Counted from the stretch's first letter, positions 22,947 through 33,108 are shown. The stretch is DNA of 64,000 nucleotides from an uncultured Verrucomicrobiales bacterium (GCA_943789025.1 CALSSN010000002.1:124001-188000); one strand, 5' to 3'. Program-made: numbers and translations. Notes: generated from the letters alone by a model not told the origin.

Positions 22947-25071
22947 TCAAGAAGCGGAGTTCTGGAAGTCACCAATCACGCTGAGGAAATCCGGGAGGTA
23001 TTTTTTTGCTTTGGTCGGCCCGACACCATTGAGCAGCATGGCTTGTTCGGTGGTGGTGGGCTGGATGGCAGCCATTTGTTCTAACGTTTTGTTGCCGAAA
23101 ACGACATAGACAGGGACGCCATTTCTTTTGGCCAGCTGCACCCTGAGGGCGCGAAGTTTATCGAGAAGCTGACGGTCGGGTGGAGTCTCAGCGAAAAGAG
23201 AATCTGAGGAGGCCTTGGAGGGCGCTCCCGGCGGGTCGGGCCAGCGGAGCGAGAAGTCGCGGCTGCCGCGCATGACTTCCGCCCCTCTGGGAGTGAGCGT
23301 GCAGAGCGGGTATTCGCCGTTCACGGTGCAGGTAAGACCACTTCGCTCGAGCTCGCGCAGCAAGGTGTTGAGGTAGGCGGTGCCCATCTCGCGGAGGATC
23401 CCGTAGGTGGAGAGTTCGTCGAGTCGCGCAGCCAGAACTTCCTGCGAGCGACTGCCAACAAGCATCTGCACAATTTTTCCTTTGCCGAAGCGCCCCCGCC
23501 AGCGCCCGCTCTCTGATCGCGACATGCGGGCGATCCCACTGAGGGCTTTCTGCGCGATGAGGGCCTCGGCTTCGTTTTCCGGAGGCCGCGAGCTGGTGGG
23601 ACCGCCGGCGAGGCACTGGTCGCAGTTCCCACAGACCGTGCCATCCGCGTCGCCAAAATAAGCGAGGATTTCCCCCTGGCGGCAGTCGTCACTGTAACAG
23701 AGGGCGACCATGGCCTCGAGTTTTGCGCGGTCGCGCCGCTCCTTTTCGGAAAGTGCTTCAAGGTCGAATTCCAGTCCCTCGCCCTCTGGGGGGTAGCGGA
23801 GGATGCGGGTGGCCTTCATGCGCTGCCCCTGGACGTCGTAGCGTTGGATGTAGCTGGAGCGCACAAGATGAGAGATCGCGGTGCTGGTGGCCATGCCGTT
23901 GTCGGCGCCGGCGAGTTCACTGATGTCCTTGATGGTCAGGTTGATGACGCCCTCGGGATCGGTGTTGCCTGCGAGGGTTCTGAAGACGCTGGTGATGAGT
24001 TCAGGTGATGGGTTGTTGCCGTCGATAAAAAATTCCTGGGTGCGGGTGTCGGCGTAGTTGAAGAAAAGCTCGCAGTGAGCTGGCTCTCCGTCGCGGCCGG
24101 CGCGGCCGGCCTCCTGGTAGTAGGCTTCGATCGATCCAGGGATGTCGAAATGAGCGACGAAGCGAACGTCTGATCGGTCGATGCCCATGCCGAAGGCGTT
24201 GGTGGCGACGGCCACATCGGCTTTCTTTTGGATGAATTGTTCCTGAACCTCAGCGCGCTGGGCATCCTCCATTCCTCCGTGGTAGGCAATGACGCTGATC
24301 CCCCAGGAGTTGAGTTCCTCGGTGACTTCATCGACGCGCTTGCGGGTGGCGCAGTAGACGATTCCGGTGGCTTGTTGTGCGAGGATTGCCCGGAGACGGC
24401 CATATTTATCTTTGTGCTTGGCAGTATGGCTGATGTTGAGACTGAGGTTCGGTCGCCGGAACCCACTGGTTATGATAAAAGGGTCGCGGAGGGCGAGGAC
24501 GGCGGCAATGTCGCCGCGTACCTCCGGGGTGGCCGTGGCGGTAAGAGCGACGACTTGAGGACGACCGATTTCGTCGAGGGACTGTCCGAGGCGGAGGTAG
24601 TCGGGGGCGAAAGTCGTGTCCCCACTGGCTGAGGCAGTGAGCCTCATCGATGGCGAAAAGCGAGATGTCAGTCCCGCGGACAGCCTCGCAGAAGCGCGGA
24701 TCGCGGAACCGCTCGGGCGCCACGTAGACGAGTTTGTAGTCACCATTCCGAAGCCGGGCTATGCGCTCGCCCTGCTCGGAGGGTGAGAGTGAAGAGTTGA
24801 TCAGGGTGGCAGGAATTCCCTTGGCCTCGAGGGCATCGACCTGGTCCTTCATCAAGGCGATGAGAGGACTGACGACGATGGTGGCGCCTGGAAGGCAGAG
24901 TGCAGGGAGCTGGTAACAGAGAGATTTTCCGCCCCCGGTGGGCATGATGACGAGTGCATCCCTGCGCTCGAGGATCGCTTCCACAACCCGTCGCTGGCCA
25001 TCGAGAAACTCGCGGAACCCGAAATGTTTCTGGAGAGTCTCGTAGGGGTCCTGGATGGTGGTTTTGCTCAT
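22947..25071 (-). pseudogene. recQ: ATP-dependent DNA helicase RecQ, single-base frame shift
   Basis: RecQ unwinds DNA 3' to 5' in repair and recombination. The gene reads in two frames. The first (from ATG 25071) has Walker A '[12 protein letters not shown]', motif II '[16 protein letters not shown]'. The second continues '[26 protein letters not shown]', the helicase C motifs, a Zn-binding Cys set ('CYSDDCRQGE', 'CGNCDQC'), a winged-helix region and an HRDC domain to the end. One extra G in the G5 run at 24603-24607 causes the break. Removing it gives a 707-residue protein of normal RecQ layout. This may be an assembly error and not a true pseudogene. Confidence 0.92.
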
Positions 25072-25180
25072 CTTGGGTGGCTGATAAGGCATAAGCGTTC
25101 TGACGTGAAGGCACAAGCGGGACATGGTGTGGGCCATCGATAGCACTTGGAAAGCGCTGCATTCTGGGCGAGCGAGAGAG

Positions 25181-26093
25181 GTGGCTTTGATCGGAAAGAG
25201 AAATCGACTGGTGATCCTGAGGGACTCGGATTTCGGGCAGATTCTCGATGGTGGGAAGCATCTGGGCGAGGTTTTGCTGCCCAATCGTTACGTTGATCCT
25301 GAAATCGAGCCAGGGGACGAGGTCGATGTGTTTTATTTACGTGGACTCAGAGGACCGGCCAGTGGCCACAACGGAGATGCCGCTCGCAGAGGCCGGGCAG
25401 TTCGCTGCACTCGAGCTCAAAGATTTTTCCCGGGCAGGAGCCTTTCTTGATTGGGGGCTCCCCAAGGACCTGCTGCTTCCTCGTTCCGAGCAGAAAAACA
25501 GCCCGACGGTCGGGGACACGGTGGTGGTGAAGGTCAAGTTTGATAAAGTGAGCGGGAGGATGATTGCCACGCAGAAGCTCGCTGTACACAGAAGTCAGGA
25601 GCCACCGGATTTCCAACCGGGTGAGAAAGTCGAGGCGCTTCTGGCAACTTCGAGCGAGTTGGGATGGACCGCGGTTGTCAATGGTGTTCATCTCGGATTG
25701 ATCTTCCACAACGAAGTCTTCAGGGATCTCGCCCAGGGGGAGGTGGTCGATGCCTACGTGAAGGAGATTCGGGAGGAGGACGGGCGCATTGACCTTTCGT
25801 TGCAGGCGCCAGGGTATGTCGGAAAGATTCCACCCTTGAGGAATCAGATTCTCCGGGAGCTTGAGATGGCGCAGGGAGGGTTTCTTCCGTTCCACGATAA
25901 AAGTGCTCCGGAGACGATTCGGGACGCCTTTTCCTGCAGTAAAAAGAACTTCAAACAGGCGGTGGGGGCGCTCTACCGGGAGGGATTGATCCAGCTAAAG
26001 GCAGACGGGATCGTTCTCAAACGAGCGCCGGGAGCTCAGAGTTCTGGTCGTGGCAGGAGCGACAGTGCTGGCCGTGGCGGCACTCGCGGCTGA
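25181..26093 (+). pseudogene. CvfB-like S1-domain RNA-binding protein, single-base frame shift
   Basis: The protein matches the CvfB/YitL family of S1-type RNA-binding proteins: '[16 protein letters not shown]' and '[23 protein letters not shown]' in the first frame, then 'IYVDSEDRPVATTEMPLAE', 'GAFLDWGLPKDLLLPRSEQ', further S1-like repeats and a winged-helix C-terminus ('FKQAVGALYREGLIQLK'). The frames are joined by removing one T from the TTTT run at 25331-25334, giving about 303 residues. The start is uncertain: GTG 25181 fits the family N-terminus, while ATG 25124 gives an extension. It is divergent from recQ. Confidence 0.85.
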
Positions 26094-26294
26094 TCTCCGC
26101 TGATTCAGGCGTAGCGTGCGCGTCGAGGAGTCGCCAGACACGAACGCAGACCATAGCCTGGAGAGGGAGGGTGACATGCATCGGAGGGTGAGGAAGAGGG
26201 TTTGAAAGAATTCCATCCGCTATCGAGGGGCCTCCGGGAGTGACGAAATTTCCTCGCCTAGAAGAATTCGCGGCCAGCAACTGTCACTTGGACG
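26094..26294 (+). other. 200-bp intergenic region
   Basis: No gene is supported here. Antisense frames in this stretch include a chance C-x-x-C-H. It presumably carries the promoter of the cohesin-like gene. Confidence 0.35.
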
Positions 26295-26981
26295 ATGGCT
26301 GATTTTGCAGGAGAGTTCACGAGTGTCATGATGAATGTTTCTCGTTACCAGGATCGTCGCACGGAGCGGAGGTCGTGCCTTGCCCGAATCTTTAGAAAAT
26401 TCCTCGCATGCCTGACGCTTGCTTCTCTGAGTCTTTCCTCGGCCCTCGCGGCGCAGGCGCTTGTATTGCAACTTGAGACGGCAGACGAGCTTGGGCGAGA
26501 AGCCAAGGTGCAGGTGGTGACGCCGGGGTGCCGCGATCTGGTCGGATTTTCCTTCGACCTGAATTTTGATCCTGAGCTCTTGTTCGTCAACGCGGTTGAA
26601 GGAGTGGATCTGCTGGCTGGTATGCTGGTCGAGTCTGAGGCTCTGAGGCCGGGGCTGATCAGCATTTCGGTTTCCAGTGAGTTTCCGATCACTGGCCGTG
26701 GGTCTCTGGTTGAGCTCCATTTCGAAGCCTATTCCCCCGAGGGAGGCAGTTCGCGACTGGTGCTCGCCGAGGCCCGGGCCAGAGCCCGTGCTGCGGGCTC
26801 CGATCGCGCGGTGAATCTTCCCGTCGAGGTGCGCCAGGGAAAAGTCACCATGGCAGCTGAGCAAAAATCCTGGAGCTCCTGGGGAGGGTATCTTCTTCTG
26901 GCTGTGGCAAGTCTTCTTCTCGTACTTCTCGTCGTCGCCAAGCTCACGGCGCACTCGGGAAACGAGAGAGAGGAAGAGTGA
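26295..26981 (+). CDS. cohesin-like domain protein with signal peptide and C-terminal anchor
   Basis: This 228-residue protein has a long basic start, a signal-type hydrophobic core (about 38-53, 'LACLTLASLSLSSALAAQA'), one cohesin-like beta-sandwich domain (about 55-190: 'VQVVTPGCRDLVGFSFDLNF', 'GLISISVSSEFPITGRGSLV'), and a C-terminal transmembrane helix (about 203-222) followed by a short charged tail. Cohesin modules bind dockerins on enzymes or scaffolds; outside cellulosomes they occur widely with unknown partners. No dockerin gene is seen in the window. Starts at 26328 or 26331 would shorten the N-terminus without changing the layout. Confidence 0.75.
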   Translation: MADFAGEFTSVMMNVSRYQDRRTERRSCLARIFRKFLACLTLASLSLSSALAAQALVLQLETADELGREAKVQVVTPGCRDLVGFSFDLNFDPELLFVNAVEGVDLLAGMLVESEALRPGLISISVSSEFPITGRGSLVELHFEAYSPEGGSSRLVLAEARARARAAGSDRAVNLPVEVRQGKVTMAAEQKSWSSWGGYLLLAVASLLLVLLVVAKLTAHSGNEREEE

Positions 26982-27128
26982 AAAAGAGCTTGGGTTTGTT
27001 GGCCGCAGGCTGATTGGGAAGGCCCCCTGGCTTCAGGTGGAAGCCAGGGCAGCTTCGAGCTCTGATCGTATCTTCTTCTTGAGCCCTGCCGGACCGATCA
27101 CAGTGCACGGAAGATCTGGCGGCATCTA

Positions 27129-28277
27129 GTGTAGGCCGTCTTACAGTTTGTATATTATAATATAATGTGTATATTGGGTGCATGCGAGTTGCACCTATCA
27201 TCAATTTGGACGTCACGGAGCGCAGGAAACTGGAGAGACTGAGCAGGGCGCGCAGTAGTGCATCACGCGTCAGGGAGCGGGCGAAGATTGTGCTTCTAGC
27301 TGCCGAAGGACTGCAAAATAAAGACATCGTAGAGCAGACGGGTTGCGATCCCGGTAAAGTTGGGCGCTGGCGCAAACGTTATGTGGAATCGGGGCTGGCC
27401 GGGATTCTTAAAGACAAAACGAGACCGGGACGCATCCCGCCGATTTCCTCTTCCCTTCGGTCTCGCATCCTCCACTTGACGCTCAATGCGAAGCCGGAAA
27501 AGGCGACACATTGGAGCCGTGAATCGATGGCGCGTGAGGTAGGCGTAAGTCCCTCCACTGTAGGAAGAGTCTGGGCTTCAAACGGTTTGAAGCCGCATCT
27601 GACGAAGAGTTTTAAACTCTCAAATGACAAGGCATTCGAAGAGAAGCTTGAGGATATTGTGGGATTATATTTATCGCCACCTGAGCATGCTATTGTGCTG
27701 TCCTGCGACGAGAAGAGTCAGATCCAGGCACTGGATCGAACCCAGCCTGGGTTGCCTCTCAAGAAGGGACGGTGTCAGACCATGACGCATGATTACAAGC
27801 GCAATGGCACCACTTCACTTTTCGCGGCCATGAACATTGCTGATGGAAAGATCATTTCCACCTGCATGAAGAAGCATCGACACCAAGAGTGGATTCGCTT
27901 TCTTAACCTGATTCGAAGTAACACACCAAAAGCGAAGGAGGTTCACATCATTTGCGACAACTATGCTACCCATAAACATGCGAAAGTGAAGGCGTGGCAA
28001 AAGCGTAATCCACGCTTTCACTTTCATTTTACTCCAACCAGTGCCTCGTGGCTCAATATGGTCGAGCGATTCTTTCGTGACCTTACCGTCAACCAGCTCA
28101 GGAGAGGGGTCTTTTACAGTGTTCCAGAGCTCATCAGGGCGATCGAAGAGTATATTGGAAACCACAACAAGAATCCTAAGCCATTTGTATGGACGGCCTC
28201 AGCCACCGACATTCTGGAGAAAGTTACACGTGCCAGATTAAAACTAAATAAAACGCAGTCTGCTTGACGGCCTACAC
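27129..28277 (+). mobile_element. IS630-family insertion sequence
   Basis: The 1149-bp element has perfect 12-bp terminal inverted repeats (GTGTAGGCCGTC at 27129-27140 and its complement at 28266-28277), each flanked outside by TA (27127-27128 and 28278-28279), the hallmark target duplication of IS630/Tc1-mariner elements. It carries one intact transposase gene. Perfect ends and an intact frame suggest recent insertion. Minus-strand frames on both sides read open into the insertion point, so a small gene may have been hit, though it is not identified. Confidence 0.92.
27182..28267 (+). CDS. IS630-family transposase
   Basis: This 361-residue protein (ATG 27182; a GTG at 27167 is an alternative) has an N-terminal helix-turn-helix region ('NKDIVEQTGCDPGKVGRWRKR' and 'SMAREVGVSPSTVGRVWASN') and the DDE domain with 'VLSCDEKSQIQALDRT', 'HIICDNYATHKHAKV' and 'FTPTSASWLNMVERFF', which carry the catalytic D-D-E residues. 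It is a full-length single-frame IS630 enzyme acting in trans on the 12-bp ends described for the element. Confidence 0.95.
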   Translation: MRVAPIINLDVTERRKLERLSRARSSASRVRERAKIVLLAAEGLQNKDIVEQTGCDPGKVGRWRKRYVESGLAGILKDKTRPGRIPPISSSLRSRILHLTLNAKPEKATHWSRESMAREVGVSPSTVGRVWASNGLKPHLTKSFKLSNDKAFEEKLEDIVGLYLSPPEHAIVLSCDEKSQIQALDRTQPGLPLKKGRCQTMTHDYKRNGTTSLFAAMNIADGKIISTCMKKHRHQEWIRFLNLIRSNTPKAKEVHIICDNYATHKHAKVKAWQKRNPRFHFHFTPTSASWLNMVERFFRDLTVNQLRRGVFYSVPELIRAIEEYIGNHNKNPKPFVWTASATDILEKVTRARLKLNKTQSA

Positions 28278-28404
28278 TAGGAACCGCCATCGAAGACAAA
28301 GCTGAAGTAAGTAAATCCGTACTCTTTCGCGTGATTGCCCCTGGGGCATCTCGAACTCGCAGCGGATGAAATGGATTCCCTGCTTTTTTCTCTCTGGCGG
28401 CAGG

Positions 28405-29487
28405 TCAGGGCCTCTCCCGGGAGTGTTCTGATCCGATGCGCACCCAGTCTTTAAGGTGACTGTGCTCGAAAATCATCTCATTCTGGAGCTTGAGATCCTG
28501 GCCCAGGCCCGCCTCATACGCGTGTTGGAACATGGCATAAGCAATTCCGACATCCACATAGGCCAGTCCTACCGCGTTGAAATAAGTGCGTTCTTCCGGG
28601 CTTTCTCTGCCGGGCTTCTCCCCGGTGATCAGGTCGACGAGGTTGCCATGGATGTCACCGTCAGTCAGCTGATGATCCTGGTACATTCTCGAGAGAGTCT
28701 GGGTGCGGTGCTTCACTGTCTCCCAGTCATCACAGACAATTTTATCGGATTGTCTGGCCACGCCGTAGTCGTCCTCCCATCCCCCGACGTGGCTGTAGAA
28801 GGCACCTGGCTTGACCCACTCCGGTTGCAGCAGCGGTGCCTGGGCGCTGGTGGCGGTTACGATGACATCGGCCTCGGAAGTCGCTGCGGCGAGATCCGTC
28901 CCGGTGCCGGCAATCTTCATATCGGGCAGAATCGGGGACATCTCGTGAACGAACTGCTCTTCTTCGGCCACTTCTTTCGCTCCGACCCGGCAGATTTTGA
29001 GCGAGGGGAGAGCTGTTTTCATTGCGATGAGGTGCATCTTCGCTTGTTCTCCAGCTCCGATAAAACCAATGCTTTCGGAATCCTCCCGGGCCAGGTATTT
29101 TGCCGCGATTCCTCCCATTGCTCCGACGCGCATATTCGAACAGAGGGTGCCCTCAAGAAAGGCGATGGGGAATCCATGGACGATCTCCGAGAGGATGATG
29201 ACTGCGGAGAGGTTCTGTAGACCGTGTTTGACCGGGTTGGGCGGGAAGACGGAAACCCATTTCATGCCACAGACTTTATCCTTGAGGAAGGTCGCTGGGA
29301 GGCAGTTGATGCGTTCCTGGGTGTCATCGTTGAAGATCTGAACAATTTTTTCTGGGAAGAGGACATCACCTGCCCGGTAGGCTTGCATGGCTGACTCGGC
29401 AGCATCCATGGCAAGTTTCATGTCCAGGCATCCAGAGCCAAGGAGATCTTCTTGAGAGAAATATTTACAGGTAATTTGGTGATTCAT
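28405..29487 (-). CDS. ornithine cyclodeaminase/mu-crystallin family protein
   Basis: From ATG 29487 this encodes 360 residues. The NAD(P)-binding signature 'IGFIGAGEQAKMHLIAM' and the family motifs 'LPATFLKDKVCGMKWVSVFP', 'GTLCSNMRVGAMGGIAAKYL' and 'ADVIVTATSAQAPLLQPEWV' place it in the ornithine cyclodeaminase/mu-crystallin family. Members include ornithine cyclodeaminase, alanine dehydrogenase, ketimine reductases and enzymes of diaminopropionate synthesis. The exact substrate cannot be assigned. A longer start at 29523 is less likely. It stands alone. Confidence 0.85.
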   Translation of the reverse strand: MNHQITCKYFSQEDLLGSGCLDMKLAMDAAESAMQAYRAGDVLFPEKIVQIFNDDTQERINCLPATFLKDKVCGMKWVSVFPPNPVKHGLQNLSAVIILSEIVHGFPIAFLEGTLCSNMRVGAMGGIAAKYLAREDSESIGFIGAGEQAKMHLIAMKTALPSLKICRVGAKEVAEEEQFVHEMSPILPDMKIAGTGTDLAAATSEADVIVTATSAQAPLLQPEWVKPGAFYSHVGGWEDDYGVARQSDKIVCDDWETVKHRTQTLSRMYQDHQLTDGDIHGNLVDLITGEKPGRESPEERTYFNAVGLAYVDVGIAYAMFQHAYEAGLGQDLKLQNEMIFEHSHLKDWVRIGSEHSRERP

Positions 29488-29725
29488 AATGGATAGGTAA
29501 GTATCTCCCTGCTGACGTGACAATCATAGCAAATCATGTCAATTCATCCGCATAAGATGCTGCCCGTGTTTCAACCTTATGGTTGCGATCTGGTGCCTGG
29601 CGGTCACTTGACTGAGGAACTCGGGGTCCCGTGAAGTAAAATTATTCATGCAGAAAACCGGGTGACAAGCACGGTTGATCCGAGGAAGATTCCTCGGTCT
29701 GGGCTGAACGGTTCGCAATGCGATT
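29488..29725 (+). other. 240-bp intergenic region
   Basis: Divergent promoter region between the cyclodeaminase-family gene and the cbpA-like gene. No small gene or clear promoter motif was identified. Confidence 0.35.
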
Positions 29726-30712
29726 ATGGCAACAAAGTTTCACGATTATTACGCGACTCTGGGGGTTTCACGGGAGGCGACACAAGAGGAAATCAAGAAG
29801 GCATTTCGTAAGCTGGCTCGGAAACACCATCCTGACGTCACCAAAGGTGAGGCGGGGTCGGACGAAAAGTTCAAAGAGATCAATGAAGCGAACGAGGTTC
29901 TCAGCGATCCTGAGAAGCGCAAAAAGTATGATCAGCTTGGCTCCCGCTGGCAGGAGGCTGGAGATTTTCAGCCGCCTCCCGGGTGGCAGGGTGACGGTGC
30001 TGGCAGCGCTGGTGGTCAGGAGCACGAGTTTCATTTTGGTGGCACCGGCTTCAGCGATTTTTTCGAGCAGTATTTCAGCGGCGGCTCCCGTTACGGGTTT
30101 CCACAGGATTTCGCCGAGGCACCTCGGGGATCTGCAGGAGGCGGGAGGCACCCACGGCGTGGGCATGATATTGAAGGTGATATCCTGGTCACTCTTGAGG
30201 AGGCCATGAGTGGAACCCAGCGCCCGATTTCCCTCCAGAGCGTCAACCGCATGACGGGTGCGACTGAAACCCATACTTTCGAGGCCCGGATCCAGCCGGG
30301 GGCGGTCGATGGTCGTCGGATGCGCCTTCCCGGGCAGGGCGAGCCCGGAATCGATGGCGGAGAGCCAGGGGATCTTTACCTTCGGGTGCGACACGCTGCC
30401 CATCCGTTTTTCACCTCTCGGGGTGCGGATCTTTATCACGAGCTTGACGTTGCTCCATGGGAGCCGGTGCTCGGAGCTGAGGTCGTGGTCCCGACGCTCG
30501 ACACATCTCTCAAGATACGGATCCCCGAGGGGGCGGAGAATGGCCAGAACCTCAGGGTGCCCGGTCGCGGTCTGCCAAAAGGTAAAAACGGCCGGCGGGG
30601 AGATCTCTATGTTGTTGTCAATGTCGAGTTGCCCACCAGCCTGAGCGATGCTCAGCGTGCTGCGTGGGAGCAACTGCGCACCGCCTCTTCTGACTTCAAT
30701 CCACGCAGCTGA
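29726..30712 (+). CDS. cbpA: DnaJ-class co-chaperone, CbpA-like
   Basis: This 328-residue J-domain protein starts '[20 protein letters not shown]' with the HPD tripeptide in '[12 protein letters not shown]' that stimulates DnaK ATPase. A Gly/Phe-rich linker follows (about 75-145), then two C-terminal beta-barrel substrate domains ('[17 protein letters not shown]', '[15 protein letters not shown]', '[13 protein letters not shown]'). No zinc-finger CxxCxGxG repeats are present, so it is class II (CbpA/DnaJB type). The CbpM-like gene begins 1 bp after the stop, which strongly supports the CbpA assignment. Confidence 0.92.
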   Translation: MATKFHDYYATLGVSREATQEEIKKAFRKLARKHHPDVTKGEAGSDEKFKEINEANEVLSDPEKRKKYDQLGSRWQEAGDFQPPPGWQGDGAGSAGGQEHEFHFGGTGFSDFFEQYFSGGSRYGFPQDFAEAPRGSAGGGRHPRRGHDIEGDILVTLEEAMSGTQRPISLQSVNRMTGATETHTFEARIQPGAVDGRRMRLPGQGEPGIDGGEPGDLYLRVRHAAHPFFTSRGADLYHELDVAPWEPVLGAEVVVPTLDTSLKIRIPEGAENGQNLRVPGRGLPKGKNGRRGDLYVVVNVELPTSLSDAQRAAWEQLRTASSDFNPRS

Positions 30713-30713
30713 T

Positions 30714-31022
30714 ATGGACCCATCCGACTCTCAGAAGAATCTTCCCGTCGTTCCTGCCGAAAGTGGGATCGAATACACAGTGGAATATCTTTCCGAAATC
30801 ACCGGCATCGAGCGCCAGAAGATTCTGCTTTATCGCGAGGAGGGGATGATCGCAGCCGCCGACCCGGATGCGTCCAAATTTGACGATCAGGCACTGCATA
30901 CGCTGCGTCGCATTGAACACCTGCGGCAATCCTGCGAGATGAATCTCAGTGGACTTAAGATCCTGGCCTCGCTTTTAGACGAGGTCGAGGCGCTGCGGGC
31001 CGAGTTGCGGGCGAGGCGGTGA
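30714..31022 (+). CDS. cbpM: chaperone modulator CbpM-like protein (MerR-type fold)
   Basis: This 102-residue protein reads 'YTVEYLSEITGIERQKILLYREEGMI', a MerR-like helix-turn-helix, then 'DQALHTLRRIEHLRQSCEMNLSGLKILASLLDEVEALRAEL', typical of CbpM, which binds the J-domain of CbpA and inhibits it. It follows the cbpA-like gene with a 1-bp gap, the usual order. ATG 30714 is chosen over an upstream frame at 30648 that overlaps cbpA. Confidence 0.88.
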   Translation: MDPSDSQKNLPVVPAESGIEYTVEYLSEITGIERQKILLYREEGMIAAADPDASKFDDQALHTLRRIEHLRQSCEMNLSGLKILASLLDEVEALRAELRARR

Positions 31023-31161
31023 GGCAAGGAATTTTCTTTCAGAGTGGCTGCCTGCAGGATTTTTGGTGGCTTTCTGCCTCTTCTGATCGGTCGCGAATCT
31101 CAAGTGGGCACAGCATCGCCACAATGGTTTGGTCACGTGGGTATTTTGACGGAGGCAAACC

Positions 31162-32268
31162 TCAATTTCTTTTCGTCGAATTTTCGGAATAGACCTCGCG
31201 GTAGGTTGCGGCAGTGATTTCGGCCACCTGATTCCACGCGGTGGCCTGCCGCCACCGGGCCGCCGAGGCGTAGTCGGGCCCGAGAGCAACGAGCGATTTC
31301 ACGGCATGAGCGAACCCAGCATCGATTTTATCGAATCGTATGACGCGGGGGTCAGGTTCGTGGAGATCGACCGCCTCGGCGCTCGCAGGCATGAGCAGGG
31401 GCAGACCCCACGAGCGTGCCAGGCAGGCTCCTCCGGAGCTGAAGGCTCGAAGGTGATTGCAGATGACGACGTCTGCGGCGCTCAACCAGGCATTGAGTTC
31501 AGGTTCTGCCAGCCAGGGTGCGACATGCACTGTAATGTGGTCCTGCTCTTGTGCCATGTTTTCAAGAACAGCCGCATAAGCATCGGCAGAATCATCTGCG
31601 GAGCCCCAGCCAACGACATGGAGGTGGGGAAGATCAGGATGCTCTCGCCACCATTCGAGAACTTGATCAATTCCTTTGTAGGTTCGGATGGCGCCGAAAA
31701 TCAAGGCGATGGGCTTTTCCTGGTCGAGTTCGAGTGCGGATCGGGCAGCGCTTTTAAGGATAGGCGCTCCGAGTGGTGGCGCCAGATCTCCGAAGGGAAT
31801 GGTGACAATTTTTTCCGGTGGGATGGAAAAGCGTTGGCCGACGATCTGGCCGGCTCTCTGCGAGTGAACGAAGACGCGTCTGGCGAGGCGATAGGTCGTC
31901 CGGGTATTTCTTTCCTGCATGAACGTCTTCCTGGTGTTGTGAGGAAGAAGATTATGAGCCGTAAGTACGAGAGGGTAGCGGCGTGCGGTGAGGTAGAGGT
32001 CGAGGGGGTAGCGTAATCGGCGCAGCATTTTGAAGTGCTCGCCAATCTGGTAGAATTTTTCGGGCCAGTGGAGGTGGAAGAGGTCGAGCTCAAGATCCCT
32101 GAGCCCACGCCAGAGCGGAAGGATGCGTCGATAGTGCCTGAGGTATTCCACAGCAACTCCATGGTTGTTGGAGAGAGCCGTGGCCAGCTGGGACTGGTAG
32201 GGGACACTCTGACTCCAGTCGGGAGCGAAGTTTACTTTCAGGATCGGGGGGGCGGTGGCCTTGATCAT
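31162..32268 (-). CDS. glycosyltransferase, GT-B fold
   Basis: This 368-residue protein has an N-terminal Rossmann half ('DLFHLHWPEKFYQIGEH', 'PLVLTAHNLLPHNTRKTF', 'RRVFVHSQRAGQIVGQRF') and a C-terminal half with 'ALIFGAIRTYKGIDQVLEWW', 'HLHVVGWGSADDSADAY' and 'AADVVICNHLRAFSSGGACLAR', as in GT4-type enzymes, here with 'S-S-G' at the donor site. Such proteins are often involved in exopolysaccharide or glycolipid synthesis. It is an isolated gene, with cbpM convergent downstream and msrA divergent upstream. Confidence 0.85.
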   Translation of the reverse strand: MIKATAPPILKVNFAPDWSQSVPYQSQLATALSNNHGVAVEYLRHYRRILPLWRGLRDLELDLFHLHWPEKFYQIGEHFKMLRRLRYPLDLYLTARRYPLVLTAHNLLPHNTRKTFMQERNTRTTYRLARRVFVHSQRAGQIVGQRFSIPPEKIVTIPFGDLAPPLGAPILKSAARSALELDQEKPIALIFGAIRTYKGIDQVLEWWREHPDLPHLHVVGWGSADDSADAYAAVLENMAQEQDHITVHVAPWLAEPELNAWLSAADVVICNHLRAFSSGGACLARSWGLPLLMPASAEAVDLHEPDPRVIRFDKIDAGFAHAVKSLVALGPDYASAARWRQATAWNQVAEITAATYREVYSENSTKRN

Positions 32269-32529
32269 CCGGGCGATTTCGTATCTGGAAAGATTGCATG
32301 AATCGGGGTGCGTGGCTTGGAATCTTCTGTACTATCTATCATCATGGATGTGAAAGCTGCTGAGAGAGAGAGAGGAGAGTCGAGACAGAACAGGGCTCTG
32401 GATTGGATGCAGGGGAAAGCTTTCCGGAAGCAAAGAAGGATCACCTGCGACCGAGGCCCAGATTGTGGGAATAAAAGCAGCGGCTCCGTTCTCCGAGTAG
32501 TGGGGTGACCAAGGATCGACCAGCGTGAG

Positions 32530-33069
32530 ATGACTGATTTTATGAAAACAAGGACCCCTGCGAGGGCGACTTTTGGGGCGGGCTGTTTCTGGTGTGTCGA
32601 GGCTGTCTTCGAGCGCTTGGATGGTGTCTCTGAGGTGGTTTCCGGCTACATGGGAGGCGCGGTAAAGAATCCGAGTTATGAGGAAGTGTGCGAGGGCGCA
32701 ACCGGCCATGCTGAGGTGGTGCAGATCACCTTCGATCTGGAAATGCTCGATTATGAAAGCCTCCTCGACTGGTTTTTTCGCTGCCACGATCCGACCACCC
32801 GGAACCGTCAGGGAGCCGATTCGGGAACGCAGTACCGTTCCGTGGTGTTCTTTCACGATGAAAGCCAGAGACTCGCGGCAGCGAAGAAGATCGCCTGCCT
32901 CGATGCCGAGGCAGCCTTCCCGTCAAGAATCGTCACGGAGGTGACGCAGGCGAGTGATTTTTATCCAGCCGGAAATGAGCACCAGGACTTCTACCGCCGC
33001 AACAGCCACACCCCGTATTGCATGGCGGTGATTGCGCCGAAGATAGCGAGTCTCGGGATGGAAGGATAA
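32530..33069 (+). CDS. msrA: peptide methionine sulfoxide reductase MsrA
   Basis: MsrA reduces the S-epimer of methionine sulfoxide in proteins. The 179-residue protein has the active-site motif 'GAGCFWCVEAVF' (nucleophile Cys19, with Cys22), 'SGYMGGAVKNPSYEEVC', 'GHAEVVQITFD', 'FFRCHDPTTRNRQGADSGTQYRS' region and 'NEHQDFYRRN'. No fused MsrB domain is present and no msrB gene is nearby. Start at 32530 or 32542; both precede the active site. Confidence 0.97.
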   Translation: MTDFMKTRTPARATFGAGCFWCVEAVFERLDGVSEVVSGYMGGAVKNPSYEEVCEGATGHAEVVQITFDLEMLDYESLLDWFFRCHDPTTRNRQGADSGTQYRSVVFFHDESQRLAAAKKIACLDAEAAFPSRIVTEVTQASDFYPAGNEHQDFYRRNSHTPYCMAVIAPKIASLGMEG

Positions 33070-33108
33070 GTGAGCGCGTGAGCGGCGGAAAAACCCCATC
33101 CGCCTTGA

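Noticed and set aside
26017-26280. Minus-strand frame with a C-R-S-C-H haem-binding-like motif
   Set aside because: It overlaps the 3' end of the cvfB-like gene in antisense and has no signal peptide, so the motif is probably chance.
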